DNA of 64,000 bases from Bradyrhizobium diazoefficiens. GTDB lineage: Bacteria > Pseudomonadota > Alphaproteobacteria > Rhizobiales > Xanthobacteraceae. Shown piece by piece: positions 15,832 through 24,388 of this stretch. Positions within the stretch are counted from its first letter, which is position 1. Each line of letters opens with the position of its first letter. Below the pieces are notes generated by a model that saw only the letters and a list, made by a program, of their open reading frames with translations, made no database searches and was not told the origin of the DNA. The DNA is taken from NCBI RefSeq assembly GCF_016616885.1, contig NZ_CP067102.1, positions 7,964,501-8,028,500 of the forward strand, in the 5' to 3' direction. The position numbers and the translations under genes are program-made.

Positions 15832-16512
15832 ATGGAAAAAGAAGATCCCGTCCTCGTCCGCTTCCGCCAGATGTCGCGGCCGATGCGGCTGATCTATGCG
15901 CGGCCGCGGACCTTCATCGCACTGGGGGCCGGCATCCTGGTCGGCCTGCTGCTGCCGGGATCGTATCGGCTGGTGACCAGGTCCTTGTTCGGCTGGGATG
16001 CGCTGATCGCGGTCTATCTCCTGCTGGTCTATGCGATGATGCTGTGCAACGACCACCAGCACATCCGGCGCAGTGCCGCGATGGAGGACGACGGCCGCTT
16101 CGTGATCCTGCTGGTGACGGCATTCGGCGCGTTCGCCAGCATTGCCGCGATCGTCTATGAGCTAGGCACGCCGCACCGCGGCGCCGCGGAGCTGACGATC
16201 GCCATCGCGACCATCGCGCTGTCCTGGGCCGCCGTGCATACGACCTTCGCGCTGCACTACGCCCATGATTATTACCGTCACCCGCTGGGCGGCTTGCAAT
16301 TCCCCAGCGGCGGCAAGGAAGACCACGCCGACTATTGGGACTTCGTCTATTTCTCGTTCGTGATCGGCATGACCGCACAGGTCTCCGACGTCGGCATCAC
16401 CGACAAGACCATCCGCCGCACTGCCACGGCGCACGGCATCGTGTCCTTCGTCTACAACACGGCCCTGCTGGCGCTGACGGTGAACATCGCGGCGAGCGCG
16501 ATCGCGACATGA
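15832..16512 (+). CDS. DUF1345 family membrane protein
   Basis: A 226-aa inner-membrane protein with five probable transmembrane helices, for example TFIALGAGILVGLLLPGSY, LIAVYLLLVYAMMLC, FVILLVTAFGAFASIAAIVY and LTIAIATIALSWAAVHTTFA. The HYAHDYYR and DYWDFVYFSFVIGMTAQVSD segments are the conserved core of the DUF1345 family. No function is known for the family. The ATG at 15832 was chosen because upstream sequence in this frame is repeat DNA. It ends 54 bases before the convergent caspase-like gene. Confidence 0.85.
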   Translation: MEKEDPVLVRFRQMSRPMRLIYARPRTFIALGAGILVGLLLPGSYRLVTRSLFGWDALIAVYLLLVYAMMLCNDHQHIRRSAAMEDDGRFVILLVTAFGAFASIAAIVYELGTPHRGAAELTIAIATIALSWAAVHTTFALHYAHDYYRHPLGGLQFPSGGKEDHADYWDFVYFSFVIGMTAQVSDVGITDKTIRRTATAHGIVSFVYNTALLALTVNIAASAIAT

Positions 16513-16566
16513 TCCCCGCGCCATTGTCCCGGCTTCGCTGGGATAATGGCGGGCGAAGCAGCGTCC

Positions 16567-18381
16567 TCAGTTGCAGACCTCGGCATTGGCATCAACGTGA
16601 GGGCCGCCGCCACCGCGATACACGAGGTGGCAGCCGCGCTGGACTGGACGGCAGAGGAGATCGTTGCAAAAAATCTGACCACTGCCACCCGAGGCGCGAC
16701 CCGCGCCGGCCGCAGCGATGCCGCCTGCCGCTCCAGCGGCCGTGCCACCGGACTGCCGACGCTGCCGTGCGGGACGCTCACTGCCGTCGTCGCGCTTGGC
16801 GGTTGCAGGCTTGGTCGGCTTGCCGGCACGCTGCTTCTCGCATTCATTGTCGTCGTTCAGCACAGTGCCGTCGCCGCAGACGATCTTGGTGCACTTGTCA
16901 CCGTCGGCCTTGAAGCCGTGATCGCAGACCAGCGGGCACACGCGAGACTGCTTTGACTTGACCGTATCGAGCGCATCCGTGCTCGCCACCTTCACGTCGA
17001 GCCTGGTGCCGGCATAGCGGTTGAACTGCGACAGCGACCGCTGCGAGGACGCGCTCCAATTGCCGTCAGCCTGACCAGAAAAACAGCCGACGCGGCCAAG
17101 CTCGTTCTGCACCGAGCGGCTGAGATCGGCCGGCGCGGTGGACGGCGTCAGCGAGGCGACATTAGCGCCGGCGGGGCTCGCCGTGCTGGCGGGCGTAGCG
17201 CTCGGCGCGGCAGCAGCAAGATTGACGCGCTGCTGCTCGGCAGCCGCCGCTTGCTGCTGCGCCTGTTCCTTGGCCTTCTGCGCGGCAAGCTGGGCCTGCT
17301 CGGCCGCCTTCGCGTCTGCCGCAGCCTTGGCCTGGGCGTCCTTCTGCGCGCCAAGCGCAGCGAGACGGTCGCGCTCAGCCTCAGCCTGCTTGGCCTTCTC
17401 GGTTGCGGCCGCATGAACCTGCTCGGCCTGGATCTTGTCGAGCTGGAGCTTGGCGAGGTTCGCATAGAAGCCGTCCGGATGCTGGGCCAGGAAGGCTTCC
17501 CAAGCCGGCTTGTTGCCGACCTGGAGCGCGAGCTCGTAGTCGCGGCGCATATCGGCCTGTGGATTCACCGCAGGCGCGGGCGCCGCTGCGGCCGCGGGCA
17601 CAGCCTTGACCGGCACCAGCGGCACGTCTTCGCCGCCGAGCGAACCGTAGACGAACGGCTCCTGCTTGTTGCCCGTCGACTTGAGCACGTCGTCGCGCAC
17701 GAAACCGAAGGCGCGCCGGACGTCGAGGCCCGGCGTCGTCAGATGCTTCGACAGCGCGATCGTGAATGGGCTGTTGGCGCCGTCGCCGTCCTGCGCCGTG
17801 AAGCCGGCCTTGGCCGAATAGGCGATCAGCGTGTTGGAACTGGTCGGCTCGACCTGGGCCAGACCACGGCCGATGCCGCGCGAGGCCAGCGTGCGCTTCA
17901 TGGTCCTGCCGAACGGGTTGTCACGGCAGGCGTCCAGGATCACCAGCCGAAGCTGCTTTGCCGGCTCGACCGCGACCAGAACGCGATCGAGCGAGAGCGC
18001 CTCGTCATAGACGTCGGTGTCGCGCTCGAGCTTGGCATCGACCGGGATCAGATAGTTGGAGCCTTCGACCTCGATGCCGTGGCCGGCATAGTAGACCACG
18101 GCGATGTCGGCATCGCGGGTCGAATCGGCGAAGTCGCGCAGCACGCGCCGCGTTTCGAGCGCGGTCAGATCGTGGCGGGAATCGACGACATCGAAGCCGG
18201 CATCCTTCAGCGTCTTTGCCATCACCGAACCGTCGTTGACGGGATTGGCGAGCGAGGGCGCGTGCTGATAGGCCGAGTTGGCAAGCACCAGCGCGACACG
18301 CTTTCCGGCGAAGGCGGGCCCGGCACCGAACATCAGTGCTGCAGCGAGGAGAAACAGGCAAAATCTGAAAAAATTGCGCAT
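16567..18381 (-). CDS. Secreted caspase-like (metacaspase) protein with coiled coil, peptidoglycan-binding-like and Cys-rich regions
   Basis: A 604-aa exported protein. A signal peptide (1-25, ending GPAFAG) is followed by a caspase p20-like domain (27-255) with the catalytic dyad His101 in YYAGHGIEVEG and Cys152 in LDACRDNPF. Residues 275-390 are an Ala/Gln/Lys-rich coiled coil. Residues 420-460 resemble a peptidoglycan-binding repeat (VQNELGRVGCFSGQADGNWS), and 480-515 contain a cluster of Cys residues (VCPLVCDHGF, DKCTKIVC, NECEK) that could form disulfides. The last 85 residues are low complexity. Bacterial family members cleave after basic residues; the target here is unknown. It is a single gene. 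Confidence 0.88.
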   Translation of the reverse strand: MRNFFRFCLFLLAAALMFGAGPAFAGKRVALVLANSAYQHAPSLANPVNDGSVMAKTLKDAGFDVVDSRHDLTALETRRVLRDFADSTRDADIAVVYYAGHGIEVEGSNYLIPVDAKLERDTDVYDEALSLDRVLVAVEPAKQLRLVILDACRDNPFGRTMKRTLASRGIGRGLAQVEPTSSNTLIAYSAKAGFTAQDGDGANSPFTIALSKHLTTPGLDVRRAFGFVRDDVLKSTGNKQEPFVYGSLGGEDVPLVPVKAVPAAAAAPAPAVNPQADMRRDYELALQVGNKPAWEAFLAQHPDGFYANLAKLQLDKIQAEQVHAAATEKAKQAEAERDRLAALGAQKDAQAKAAADAKAAEQAQLAAQKAKEQAQQQAAAAEQQRVNLAAAAPSATPASTASPAGANVASLTPSTAPADLSRSVQNELGRVGCFSGQADGNWSASSQRSLSQFNRYAGTRLDVKVASTDALDTVKSKQSRVCPLVCDHGFKADGDKCTKIVCGDGTVLNDDNECEKQRAGKPTKPATAKRDDGSERPARQRRQSGGTAAGAAGGIAAAGAGRASGGSGQIFCNDLLCRPVQRGCHLVYRGGGGPHVDANAEVCN

Positions 18382-18560
18382 GACACAACTTCCAAAACGT
18401 TCGGGCAGTTCACACCCTCAGGGATAGCCTTAGCAAGATCCACCGCCTGCGCTTGTGATGAGGGTCACGAAGACAGCGGCGACGACAGGCCGAGGACCCC
18501 TTTGTTAGTCGCGCCAGCACATTGGCGGTTCGCCGCCAAATGCGCCCGGGCCGGCTTTCG

Positions 18561-18988
18561 CTAGGGACCCCCGACATGCCCCCGATGCTGCGGCAGGTCG
18601 TCCGTGATCTCGTGCCAAGGCGCCTTGGAGCCGACGAAAATATGGGCGGTCGGGCGGATCGTGGGGGCATCGACCAGGGTTCCCATGGCGACATGGACCC
18701 ATTTTCCTTCACGGACCCGGGAATAAAGCAGCGAGCCGCAGCGGGCGCAGTGCACGTCATGGTGGTGTCGTCCCCGTAAATCATCCGCTGGTCCGCGCCC
18801 CTGACGAGGCGGAGCGGGCTGTACTCGACCCCGGCGAACGGCTTGAAAGCGGAACCGGTGGTCCGGCGGCAGTTCGAACAATGGCAGTTCAGCGCATAGG
18901 AAAACGCATCCGCCACCTCGTAGCGGACGGCGCGGCAATAGCATTCGCCGGCAAGGATGCGAGCGTTCGATTTTTCTGATCCGGTCAT
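18561..18988 (-). pseudogene. GFA/CENP-V family protein, broken by a one-base frameshift
   Basis: The first part, from the ATG at 18988, encodes GFA-family sequence with zinc-binding Cys (ECYCRAVRYE, LNCHCSNCRRTTGS) up to YGDDTT. The rest of the family consensus continues in another frame: VHCARCGSLLYSRVREGKWVHVAMGTL and so on to the stop at 18561. The two parts join if one C is restored in the run near 18760-18761 (minus-strand ACCACC-ATGACG). All Zn-site Cys are then present. It may be a real recent inactivation or a base-calling error. Family members resemble glutathione-dependent formaldehyde-activating enzyme but mostly have no known substrate. If left broken, the first frame runs on to 18410 with unrelated residues. 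Confidence 0.8.
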
Positions 18989-19083
18989 GACGGGCCCTCG
19001 CACAAATGGCGAAAGACACCCATAGCGCAATTCGATGCGTACCACTAAGTTCGCGGCGCGCCATCATTCAAAAGGGATGATCC

Positions 19084-19458
19084 ATGAGCCAAAATCGTTC
19101 GAGCGTCGAAGCGGTCGTGCAATCCTATTTCGACGGGCTTTACGAGGGCGACGCCGACAAGCTCGGCGCGATCTTCCATCCGTCCGCCGACCTGCGCTGG
19201 GTCGAAAAGGGCGAACTGCAGGTGCTCACCGTGCCCGACTGGCTCGACCGCGTACGCAAGCGCGCCTCCGCCAAGGCGGAGGGCAAGCCGCGTGAGGATT
19301 TCATCGTCACCATCGACCGCTCGGACGACAAGACGGCCTTCATCAAGGTCAAATGCCAGCTGCCGCCGCGCTTCTTCACGGATTATCTGGTGGCGATGAA
19401 GCTCGCCGATGGCTGGCAGATCGTGTCGAAATCGTATCGGTACGATCTGAAGGAGTGA
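19084..19458 (+). CDS. NTF2-like protein (putative lumazine-binding family)
   Basis: A 124-aa single-domain cone-fold protein: VEAVVQSYFDGLYEGDADKL, IFHPSADLRWVEKGEL, then DDKTAFIKVKCQLP and the C-terminal DGWQIVSKSYRYD, which is typical of the SnoaL/lumazine-binding-like group. No catalytic residues are clear. It ends 6 bases before the beta-lactamase start, so the two are probably cotranscribed. A role together with the beta-lactamase is not known. Confidence 0.82.
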   Translation: MSQNRSSVEAVVQSYFDGLYEGDADKLGAIFHPSADLRWVEKGELQVLTVPDWLDRVRKRASAKAEGKPREDFIVTIDRSDDKTAFIKVKCQLPPRFFTDYLVAMKLADGWQIVSKSYRYDLKE

Positions 19459-19464
19459 GGGGCC

Positions 19465-20334
19465 ATGCTTCTCGACCGCCGTTCCCTGCTCGCCTCGCTG
19501 TGCTGGATAGCCGCTTCTCCGGCTCTCGCCGCGGACGCGCCGCCTGAGCTCGAATCCTATGAGCGCGAGAGCGGCGGACGGATCGGGCTCTATGCGGAGA
19601 ATCTCACCACCGGCGCAAAGCTCGGCTGGCGTGCCGACGAGCGCTTCGTGATGTGCTCGACGTTCAAGGCTTCGCTCGCGGCTTGCGTGCTGGCGCGGGT
19701 CGATCGCGGCGAGGAGAAGTTGGCCGCGACGATCCCTTATGGCAAGACCGACCTGCTGGAGTACGCGCCGGTCGCGAAGCAAAATCTGTCGGCCGGCGCG
19801 ATGTCGGTCGCGGACATGTGCAAGGCGATCGTCGAGCTCAGCGACAACACCTGCGCCAATCTGCTGCTCGCGCGGATCGGCGGCCCCGCCGCACTCACGG
19901 CGTTCTGGCGATCGATCGGCGACACCACCTCGCGGCTCGACCATAACGAGCCCGAGCTGAACCGCTCGCCGCCCGGCGATCCCCATGACACCACGTCGCC
20001 GGTGGCGATGGCCGGCAATCTGAAGCGACTGGTCATGGGCGAAGCGCTGTCGTCGGCCTCGCGGGCCCAGCTCACCGAATGGATGGTGGGTTGCAAGACC
20101 GGCGCGAACCGGCTGCGCGGCGGCCTGCCGGCGGCCTGGAAGATCGGCGACAAGACCGGCAACAACGGCAAGGACGCGTCGGGCGATATCGCGGTTGCCT
20201 GGCCCAAGCCCGATAACAAGCCGGATGCGCCGATCCTGATCGCGGCCTACACCCAGGGCGGCACGCCGAATGCGGCGCAGATCGAAGCGGTGTTCGCCCG
20301 CATCGGGCGCATGGTCGCCGAACGACTGGTGTAA
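19465..20334 (+). CDS. bla: Class A beta-lactamase
   Basis: A 289-aa periplasmic serine hydrolase. Signal peptide 1-22, with an RRSLLA start that could be a Tat signal. The nucleophile motif is S65-T-F-K68, with Cys64 just before it (Ambler position 69); SDN is present in VELSDNTCANLL; the Glu166 region is RLDHNEPELN; KTG is in KIGDKTGNNG. All catalytic elements of class A are therefore intact. Position 238 is not Cys, so the disulfide of KPC-type carbapenemases is not expected. AAGGAG lies ahead of the ATG. Intrinsic enzymes of this kind are common in soil alphaproteobacteria; no ampR-like regulator is adjacent. Confidence 0.93.
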   Translation: MLLDRRSLLASLCWIAASPALAADAPPELESYERESGGRIGLYAENLTTGAKLGWRADERFVMCSTFKASLAACVLARVDRGEEKLAATIPYGKTDLLEYAPVAKQNLSAGAMSVADMCKAIVELSDNTCANLLLARIGGPAALTAFWRSIGDTTSRLDHNEPELNRSPPGDPHDTTSPVAMAGNLKRLVMGEALSSASRAQLTEWMVGCKTGANRLRGGLPAAWKIGDKTGNNGKDASGDIAVAWPKPDNKPDAPILIAAYTQGGTPNAAQIEAVFARIGRMVAERLV

Positions 20335-20380
20335 GCCGCTTCGCATTGACCTCTTGGCCGCTTCCGGGCCAAGACAGGCC

Positions 20381-21991
20381 ATGATCGCAGCAAAATTCCA
20401 GACCTTCCTCATCCTGCTCGCTGTCCTGGCGGGCACCGCGCTCATCGCGCGCCGCTTCAACCTGGCGCCTGCCATTTTGCTGATGCTCTCCGGCGTCGGC
20501 CTGGCTTTCCTGCCGGGCATGCCGCCGGTGGAGCTGCCGCCGGAACTGGTGCTGTTGATGGTGCTGCCGCCGTTGATCTACTCGGCCAGCGTCGCGATGA
20601 GCTGGCGCGAGTTCAGGAACAATCTGCGTCCGATCGTGCTGCTCGCGGTCGGGGCAGTGATCTTCACCGCGGCGATGGTGGCGGCTGCGACCCACTACGT
20701 GATCGGCCTGCCCTGGAGCATCGGCTTCCTGCTGGGCGCCATCGTTGCGCCGCCGGACGTGGTGGCACCGCTCGCAATCGCGCGTCGGCTGAACATGCCG
20801 CGCCGGCTGCTCGTCATCCTCGAGGGCGAGGGGCTCGCCAACGACGCCACCGCGCTGATCCTCTACCGCTTCGCGCTCGCTGCGATCGTGGTCGGGCATT
20901 TCTCGCTGCCGCTGGCGGCTGGCGAATTTGCCCTCATCGTCGCCGGCGAAATCGCCTTCGGCATCGGCGTCGGCTGGCTCTCTTTGCGCTTCCGCAGATG
21001 GTCCTGCGATCCGCAGGTCGAGCTGACGCTGTCGCTGATCACGCCCTATGTGTCCTACTGGCTCCCCGAGCATGTCGGCGGCTCCGGCGTGATCGCCACC
21101 GTCGCTTGCGGCCTTTATGTGAGCTGGAACGGGCCGCTGCTGATTTCGGCGTCGACGCGCCTGCAAGGCATCTTCTTCTGGGACCTCATCATCTATCTGA
21201 TCGAGGGCTTGCTGTTCCTGCTCACCGGCTTCCAGATGCGCGCGCTCTACGAGAAATCGAAAGCGTTCCCGCTCGACGACATCATGATCGCAACCGCCGT
21301 GGTCATGGTGATCATCGTTCTCGCGCGCTTCGCCTGGCTCTACCCGGCGACCTATCTGCCGCGGATGCTCAGCAAGTCGCTGCGCGCGCGTGATCCGTCG
21401 CCGCCCTGGCAATGGCCGTTCGCGCTCGCGTTCACCGGCGTGCGCGGTGCGGTGTCGCTGGCCGCCGCACTGGCGCTGCCGTTCACGTTGCCCGATGGCG
21501 ATGCCTTCCCGTATCGCGACCTGATCCTGTTCGTCGCCTTCGGCGTCATCTTCATCACGCTGATCGGCATCGGCCTGGCGCTGCCGCCGGTGGTACGCTG
21601 GCTCGGCATCGCGGAAGCCGGCCGCAATGAGCACGTCGCCGAGCATGAGGCCGAGATCGCGGCACGGCGCCAGGCGCTCGAAGCCGCGCTGAAATCGCTG
21701 GATGCGTTGACCGAAGAGAAAGAGGTGTCGGACGAAGTAATGCGGCTCCTGCGCGCGCGCCACGAGATCCGCGTCAACCAGCTTCCTGATTCACTCGATC
21801 CCGCCCATCACGACGTCTCTGCCGCCGGCATCGCACTGACCCGCGAGTTGATCGTCGCCGAGCGCAAGTTCATCCACGAGCTCTTGCGCGACGGGCAGAT
21901 CACGGACGAAACGCGACGGAGGATCGAACGCGATCTGGACCTGGAGGAGGCGAGTTTGGCGAACCGGGAGCATCAGGGCGCGCCGCTGTAG
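20381..21991 (+). CDS. Na+/H+ antiporter, CPA1 (NhaP) family
   Basis: A 536-aa protein with about 11-12 transmembrane helices in residues 1-400 and a hydrophilic, Glu-rich C-terminal tail (about 405-536). Family core features are LGAIVAPPDVVAPLAIA and LEGEGLANDATALILYRFA, where the ND pair corresponds to the conserved cation-binding acidic residue of CPA1. FTGVRGAVSLAAALALPF is the other hallmark. It exchanges cytoplasmic Na+ or K+ for protons. The ATG at 20381 is used because further upstream the frame overlaps the beta-lactamase gene. Confidence 0.9.
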   Translation: MIAAKFQTFLILLAVLAGTALIARRFNLAPAILLMLSGVGLAFLPGMPPVELPPELVLLMVLPPLIYSASVAMSWREFRNNLRPIVLLAVGAVIFTAAMVAAATHYVIGLPWSIGFLLGAIVAPPDVVAPLAIARRLNMPRRLLVILEGEGLANDATALILYRFALAAIVVGHFSLPLAAGEFALIVAGEIAFGIGVGWLSLRFRRWSCDPQVELTLSLITPYVSYWLPEHVGGSGVIATVACGLYVSWNGPLLISASTRLQGIFFWDLIIYLIEGLLFLLTGFQMRALYEKSKAFPLDDIMIATAVVMVIIVLARFAWLYPATYLPRMLSKSLRARDPSPPWQWPFALAFTGVRGAVSLAAALALPFTLPDGDAFPYRDLILFVAFGVIFITLIGIGLALPPVVRWLGIAEAGRNEHVAEHEAEIAARRQALEAALKSLDALTEEKEVSDEVMRLLRARHEIRVNQLPDSLDPAHHDVSAAGIALTRELIVAERKFIHELLRDGQITDETRRRIERDLDLEEASLANREHQGAPL

Positions 21992-22029
21992 GGCGTGCAA
22001 GTCGCCGCGCCATCTGCTACTGTTGCTGG

Positions 22030-22260
22030 ATGACCAAGCAAGCCCTTGAGATATTGTTGGAACGCGTGTCGGCCTGGCCTGCGGAGGCTCAGGAAGAATT
22101 GATGCGGTCCGTGACCGACATCGAAAACCGGCATCTTGGCATCTACCGGCTCAGCGACGACGAACGAAATGCCGTACGCCGCGGCCTGAAGGATATGCGT
22201 GAAGGGCGGCTGGCAAGCGACGATGCCGTCGCCGCCGTTTTCAATCGCTACAAATCATGA
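22030..22260 (+). CDS. Type II antitoxin of a ParE/RelE-like pair
   Basis: A 76-aa acidic and helical protein (LLERVSAWPAEAQEELMRSV, then YRLSDDERNAVRRGLKDMREGRLASDDAV). The C-terminal AVRRGLKDMREGR...VAAVFNRY stretch matches antitoxins that precede ParE/RelE toxins. A ribbon-helix-helix is not obvious. The stop overlaps the toxin start by 4 bases (ATGA), so translation is coupled. Antitoxin and complex are expected to repress the operon promoter just upstream. Confidence 0.82.
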   Translation: MTKQALEILLERVSAWPAEAQEELMRSVTDIENRHLGIYRLSDDERNAVRRGLKDMREGRLASDDAVAAVFNRYKS

Positions 22261-22541
22261 GAGTGCGCTGGTCCGAAAGTTCGCTTTCGGACATCGATGA
22301 CATATTCTCCTATATTCACGAACACAATCGCACGGCCGCGGCTGCGGTGGTTGAGCGCATCAAGGCCGTCGCCAGTCTCCTCCAGGATTTTCCCGAGGCT
22401 GGTCATCTTACCGACGAACCCAGCGTCCGCATGTTCCCAACCGTTCGGTACCCTTATCTCGTCTTTTACACAGTCAATCCTGATGACGCCGAGATGGTGA
22501 TTCTCCACGTGCGCCATGGAGCTCAGGAACGTCGGCCTTAG
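22257..22541 (+). CDS. RelE/ParE superfamily toxin
   Basis: A 94-aa protein with the ParE fold: WSESSLSDIDDIFSYIHEHN (strand 1 and helix 1), ERIKAVASLLQDFPEAGHL (helix 2 and loop), the beta-sheet core RMFPTVRYPYLVFYTV and the C-terminal VILHVRHGAQER, in which the Arg-His pair is typical. ParE members poison gyrase and RelE members cleave mRNA; the sequence does not decide which. It is translated from an ATG overlapping the antitoxin stop. Confidence 0.9.
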   Translation: MRVRWSESSLSDIDDIFSYIHEHNRTAAAAVVERIKAVASLLQDFPEAGHLTDEPSVRMFPTVRYPYLVFYTVNPDDAEMVILHVRHGAQERRP

Positions 22542-22550
22542 GTTCGTAAC

Positions 22551-23348
22551 CTACCGGCTCTCGCAATAGGCCCGCATCGCTGCCACCACGGCCGTCGCAA
22601 TCAGCTCCTGCCGCTCCGGCGAATTCACGACCATCTCCTCGTCGCGGTTGATGATGGAGCCCGCTTCCAGCAGCACCGCGGCGCTCCGGGTCTGCGAGAG
22701 CACGACGAGCCCGTCATAGCGGTAGACGCCGACATCCTTGTCGAGCAGGGGATGCCGGTAACGCCCCATCAGCGGCAAGCTGTATTGTGTCGCATATTGC
22801 AGCCCGCCATCCTTCAACTGCTTGCCCAGCAACCGGGCGAAGGCGAGGCTGGCAGCGAAGTGCGGATTGCGCTCGGACACGAACAGTGAATGGCCGCCGA
22901 AGCGGTCGCTGAAATGGCTCCTGGCGCCCTCGAATTCCCATTCTTCGAGCATTTTGTCGGGCACGGAATCATGGTGGATCGACAGGAAAAAATCGGCATG
23001 CGCGGCGTTGGCGGTTCCGACGCGCCTGAGCAGGCTTGCCCGCGCCTTGCCTTCGGTCACCAGCACGCGGGTCGCGGCAAAGCCCGCCGATTTCAAGCGC
23101 TCTCCGATCAGCCGCGTCAAATGCAGGTTGAAGCCGAACTCCACATCGTTGCGCGCGCTTGTCGCACCTTGCGATTCGGAGGTGTGTCCGACATCGAGGA
23201 TGATCTTGAATTTGCGCGGCTCGCATGTCTCCGGCGCGGGCTGCTTGATCTTGGCCCTTGCGGCCTTCCGCGCTCCGGCTGCTTGCGCAACCAAAAGCGG
23301 GATCAGCGCAACAACGATAGCGCCGGTGATGCGCCACGATATTTTCAA
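22551..23348 (-). CDS. N-acetylmuramoyl-L-alanine amidase (Amidase_3)
   Basis: A 265-aa secreted zinc amidase. The N-terminus (LKISWRITGAIVVALIPLLVA) is a signal sequence. The catalytic domain shows IILDVGHTSESQGA (first zinc His), HADFFLSIHHDSVPDK (zinc His-His), and VLLEAGSIINRDEE (catalytic Glu), as expected for peptidoglycan amidases. I start it at the TTG at 23348, which overlaps the stop of the dioxygenase gene (shared TTGA) and is preceded by GGGGGAA; the in-frame upstream sequence lies inside the dioxygenase gene and is not family-like. It acts in the periplasm on peptide crosslinks of the wall. Confidence 0.88.
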   Translation of the reverse strand: MKISWRITGAIVVALIPLLVAQAAGARKAARAKIKQPAPETCEPRKFKIILDVGHTSESQGATSARNDVEFGFNLHLTRLIGERLKSAGFAATRVLVTEGKARASLLRRVGTANAAHADFFLSIHHDSVPDKMLEEWEFEGARSHFSDRFGGHSLFVSERNPHFAASLAFARLLGKQLKDGGLQYATQYSLPLMGRYRHPLLDKDVGVYRYDGLVVLSQTRSAAVLLEAGSIINRDEEMVVNSPERQELIATAVVAAMRAYCESR

Positions 23349-24241
23349 ACCGGCCGTTCCCCCTTCACCGTCACGCGCGTGCCCGACCGCGTATGCGGCC
23401 AGTAGTCCCACATGGCGCGGTGTTGGGTGCAGCGGTTGTCCCAGAAGGCGATGGCGTTCTCGGTCCAGCGGAAGCGGCACTGGAACAGCGGGATCTCGGC
23501 GTGCTGGTAGAGATAGGCGAGCATCGCGTCGCTCTCGTCGCGCGGGATGCCATTGATGTGGCGGGTGAAGCCGCGGTTGACGTAGAGCGCTTTCTTGCCC
23601 GTGACCGGATGCGTGCGCACCACCGGGTGCTCGGCGCTCGGATAGGCCGGACGATCGGCGACGCCGTAATTGGCGTAGAGGCCGCGGTAGATCGGCTCGC
23701 CGTCATGCAGCGCCGTCAACCCGTCGAGATAGGCCTTCAAGCGATCGGACAGCGCCTCATAGGCCGCGTACATGTTGGCGAACAGCGTGTCGCCACCGCG
23801 CGGCGGGCACTGCTTGATGTAGAGGATCGAGCCCATCGGCGGCTCGAGATCGCAGGAGACGTCGGAGTGCCAGCCCTCACCGTTGGCGCGTGGTGAGTTC
23901 TTGTCGGCATGAATCTTCATCAGCGCGGGGTCTTCGTCCTCATGCGGCGCGGCAGGATGAAAATGCAGCTCGCCGAACTTGCGGCCGAAGGCGAGATGCT
24001 GCTTCGGCGTGATGCTCTGGTCGCGGAAGAAGATGACGAGGTTTTCGGCAAGTGCGCGATGGATCTCGTCCATCTGCTGGTTGGAGCGAGCATCGTCGGA
24101 GACGAGCTCGCCGATGTCGACACCGGAGATTTCCGCGCCGATGATGGGGGTGAGCTTTTCGACCGCGATGGTCTCGTAAGCCGCGCCGTCGTCCGCCATG
24201 TGGCGATAACGCGGGCCTTGCTTGCCGGATAGCGAGCTCAT
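23345..24241 (-). CDS. TauD/TfdA family Fe(II)/2-oxoglutarate dioxygenase
   Basis: A 298-aa cytoplasmic dioxygenase. The iron triad is His and Asp in GEGWHSDVSC and the distal His in NRCTQHRAMWDYWP; the Arg that holds 2-oxoglutarate is in RSGTRVTVKG. It also has the N-terminal signature GAEISGVDIGELVS. Taurine, 2,4-D and alkyl sulfate dioxygenases belong here; the substrate cannot be assigned. GGGAG lies ahead of the ATG at 24241. The stop is overlapped by the amidase start, giving a coupled pair of apparently unrelated enzymes. Confidence 0.88.
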   Translation of the reverse strand: MSSLSGKQGPRYRHMADDGAAYETIAVEKLTPIIGAEISGVDIGELVSDDARSNQQMDEIHRALAENLVIFFRDQSITPKQHLAFGRKFGELHFHPAAPHEDEDPALMKIHADKNSPRANGEGWHSDVSCDLEPPMGSILYIKQCPPRGGDTLFANMYAAYEALSDRLKAYLDGLTALHDGEPIYRGLYANYGVADRPAYPSAEHPVVRTHPVTGKKALYVNRGFTRHINGIPRDESDAMLAYLYQHAEIPLFQCRFRWTENAIAFWDNRCTQHRAMWDYWPHTRSGTRVTVKGERPV

Positions 24242-24289
24242 GGGCGTTGCTCCCAATCATTGTTGATTGAGAGCATCGTAGCAACGTCG

Positions 24290-24366
24290 GGCGGGTTAGC
24301 GAAGCGTAACCCGCCACTTCGCGCGCGCAAAAAATAAGGCGGGTTACGCTTACGCAAACCCGCCTT
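24290..24366. repeat. Two adjacent inverted repeats between tauD-like and ispG
   Basis: GGCGGGTTAGCG/CGTAACCCGCC (24290-24315) and AAGGCGGGTT/AACCCGCCTT (24336-24345 and 24357-24366) form two hairpins. The same GGGTTAGCG/CGTAACCC vocabulary recurs at 45211-45324, so this is a dispersed repeat family. The position behind ispG would allow a terminator role. Confidence 0.75.
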
Positions 24367-24388
24367 ACGATTCCTGGTTTGGAGCAAA

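Noticed and set aside
14664..15833. A 389-codon minus-strand open frame opposite ispA
   Set aside because: It crosses the repeat region and lacks any family signature; ispA is certain on the other strand.
18410..18560. C-terminal extension of the first GFA frame
   Set aside because: Residues after YGDDTT in that frame are unlike the family; the true continuation is in another frame down to 18561.
20072..21763. A 563-codon minus-strand open frame over the antiporter gene
   Set aside because: The translation is Arg/Gln/His-rich low complexity. The plus-strand frame has clear helices and CPA1 motifs.
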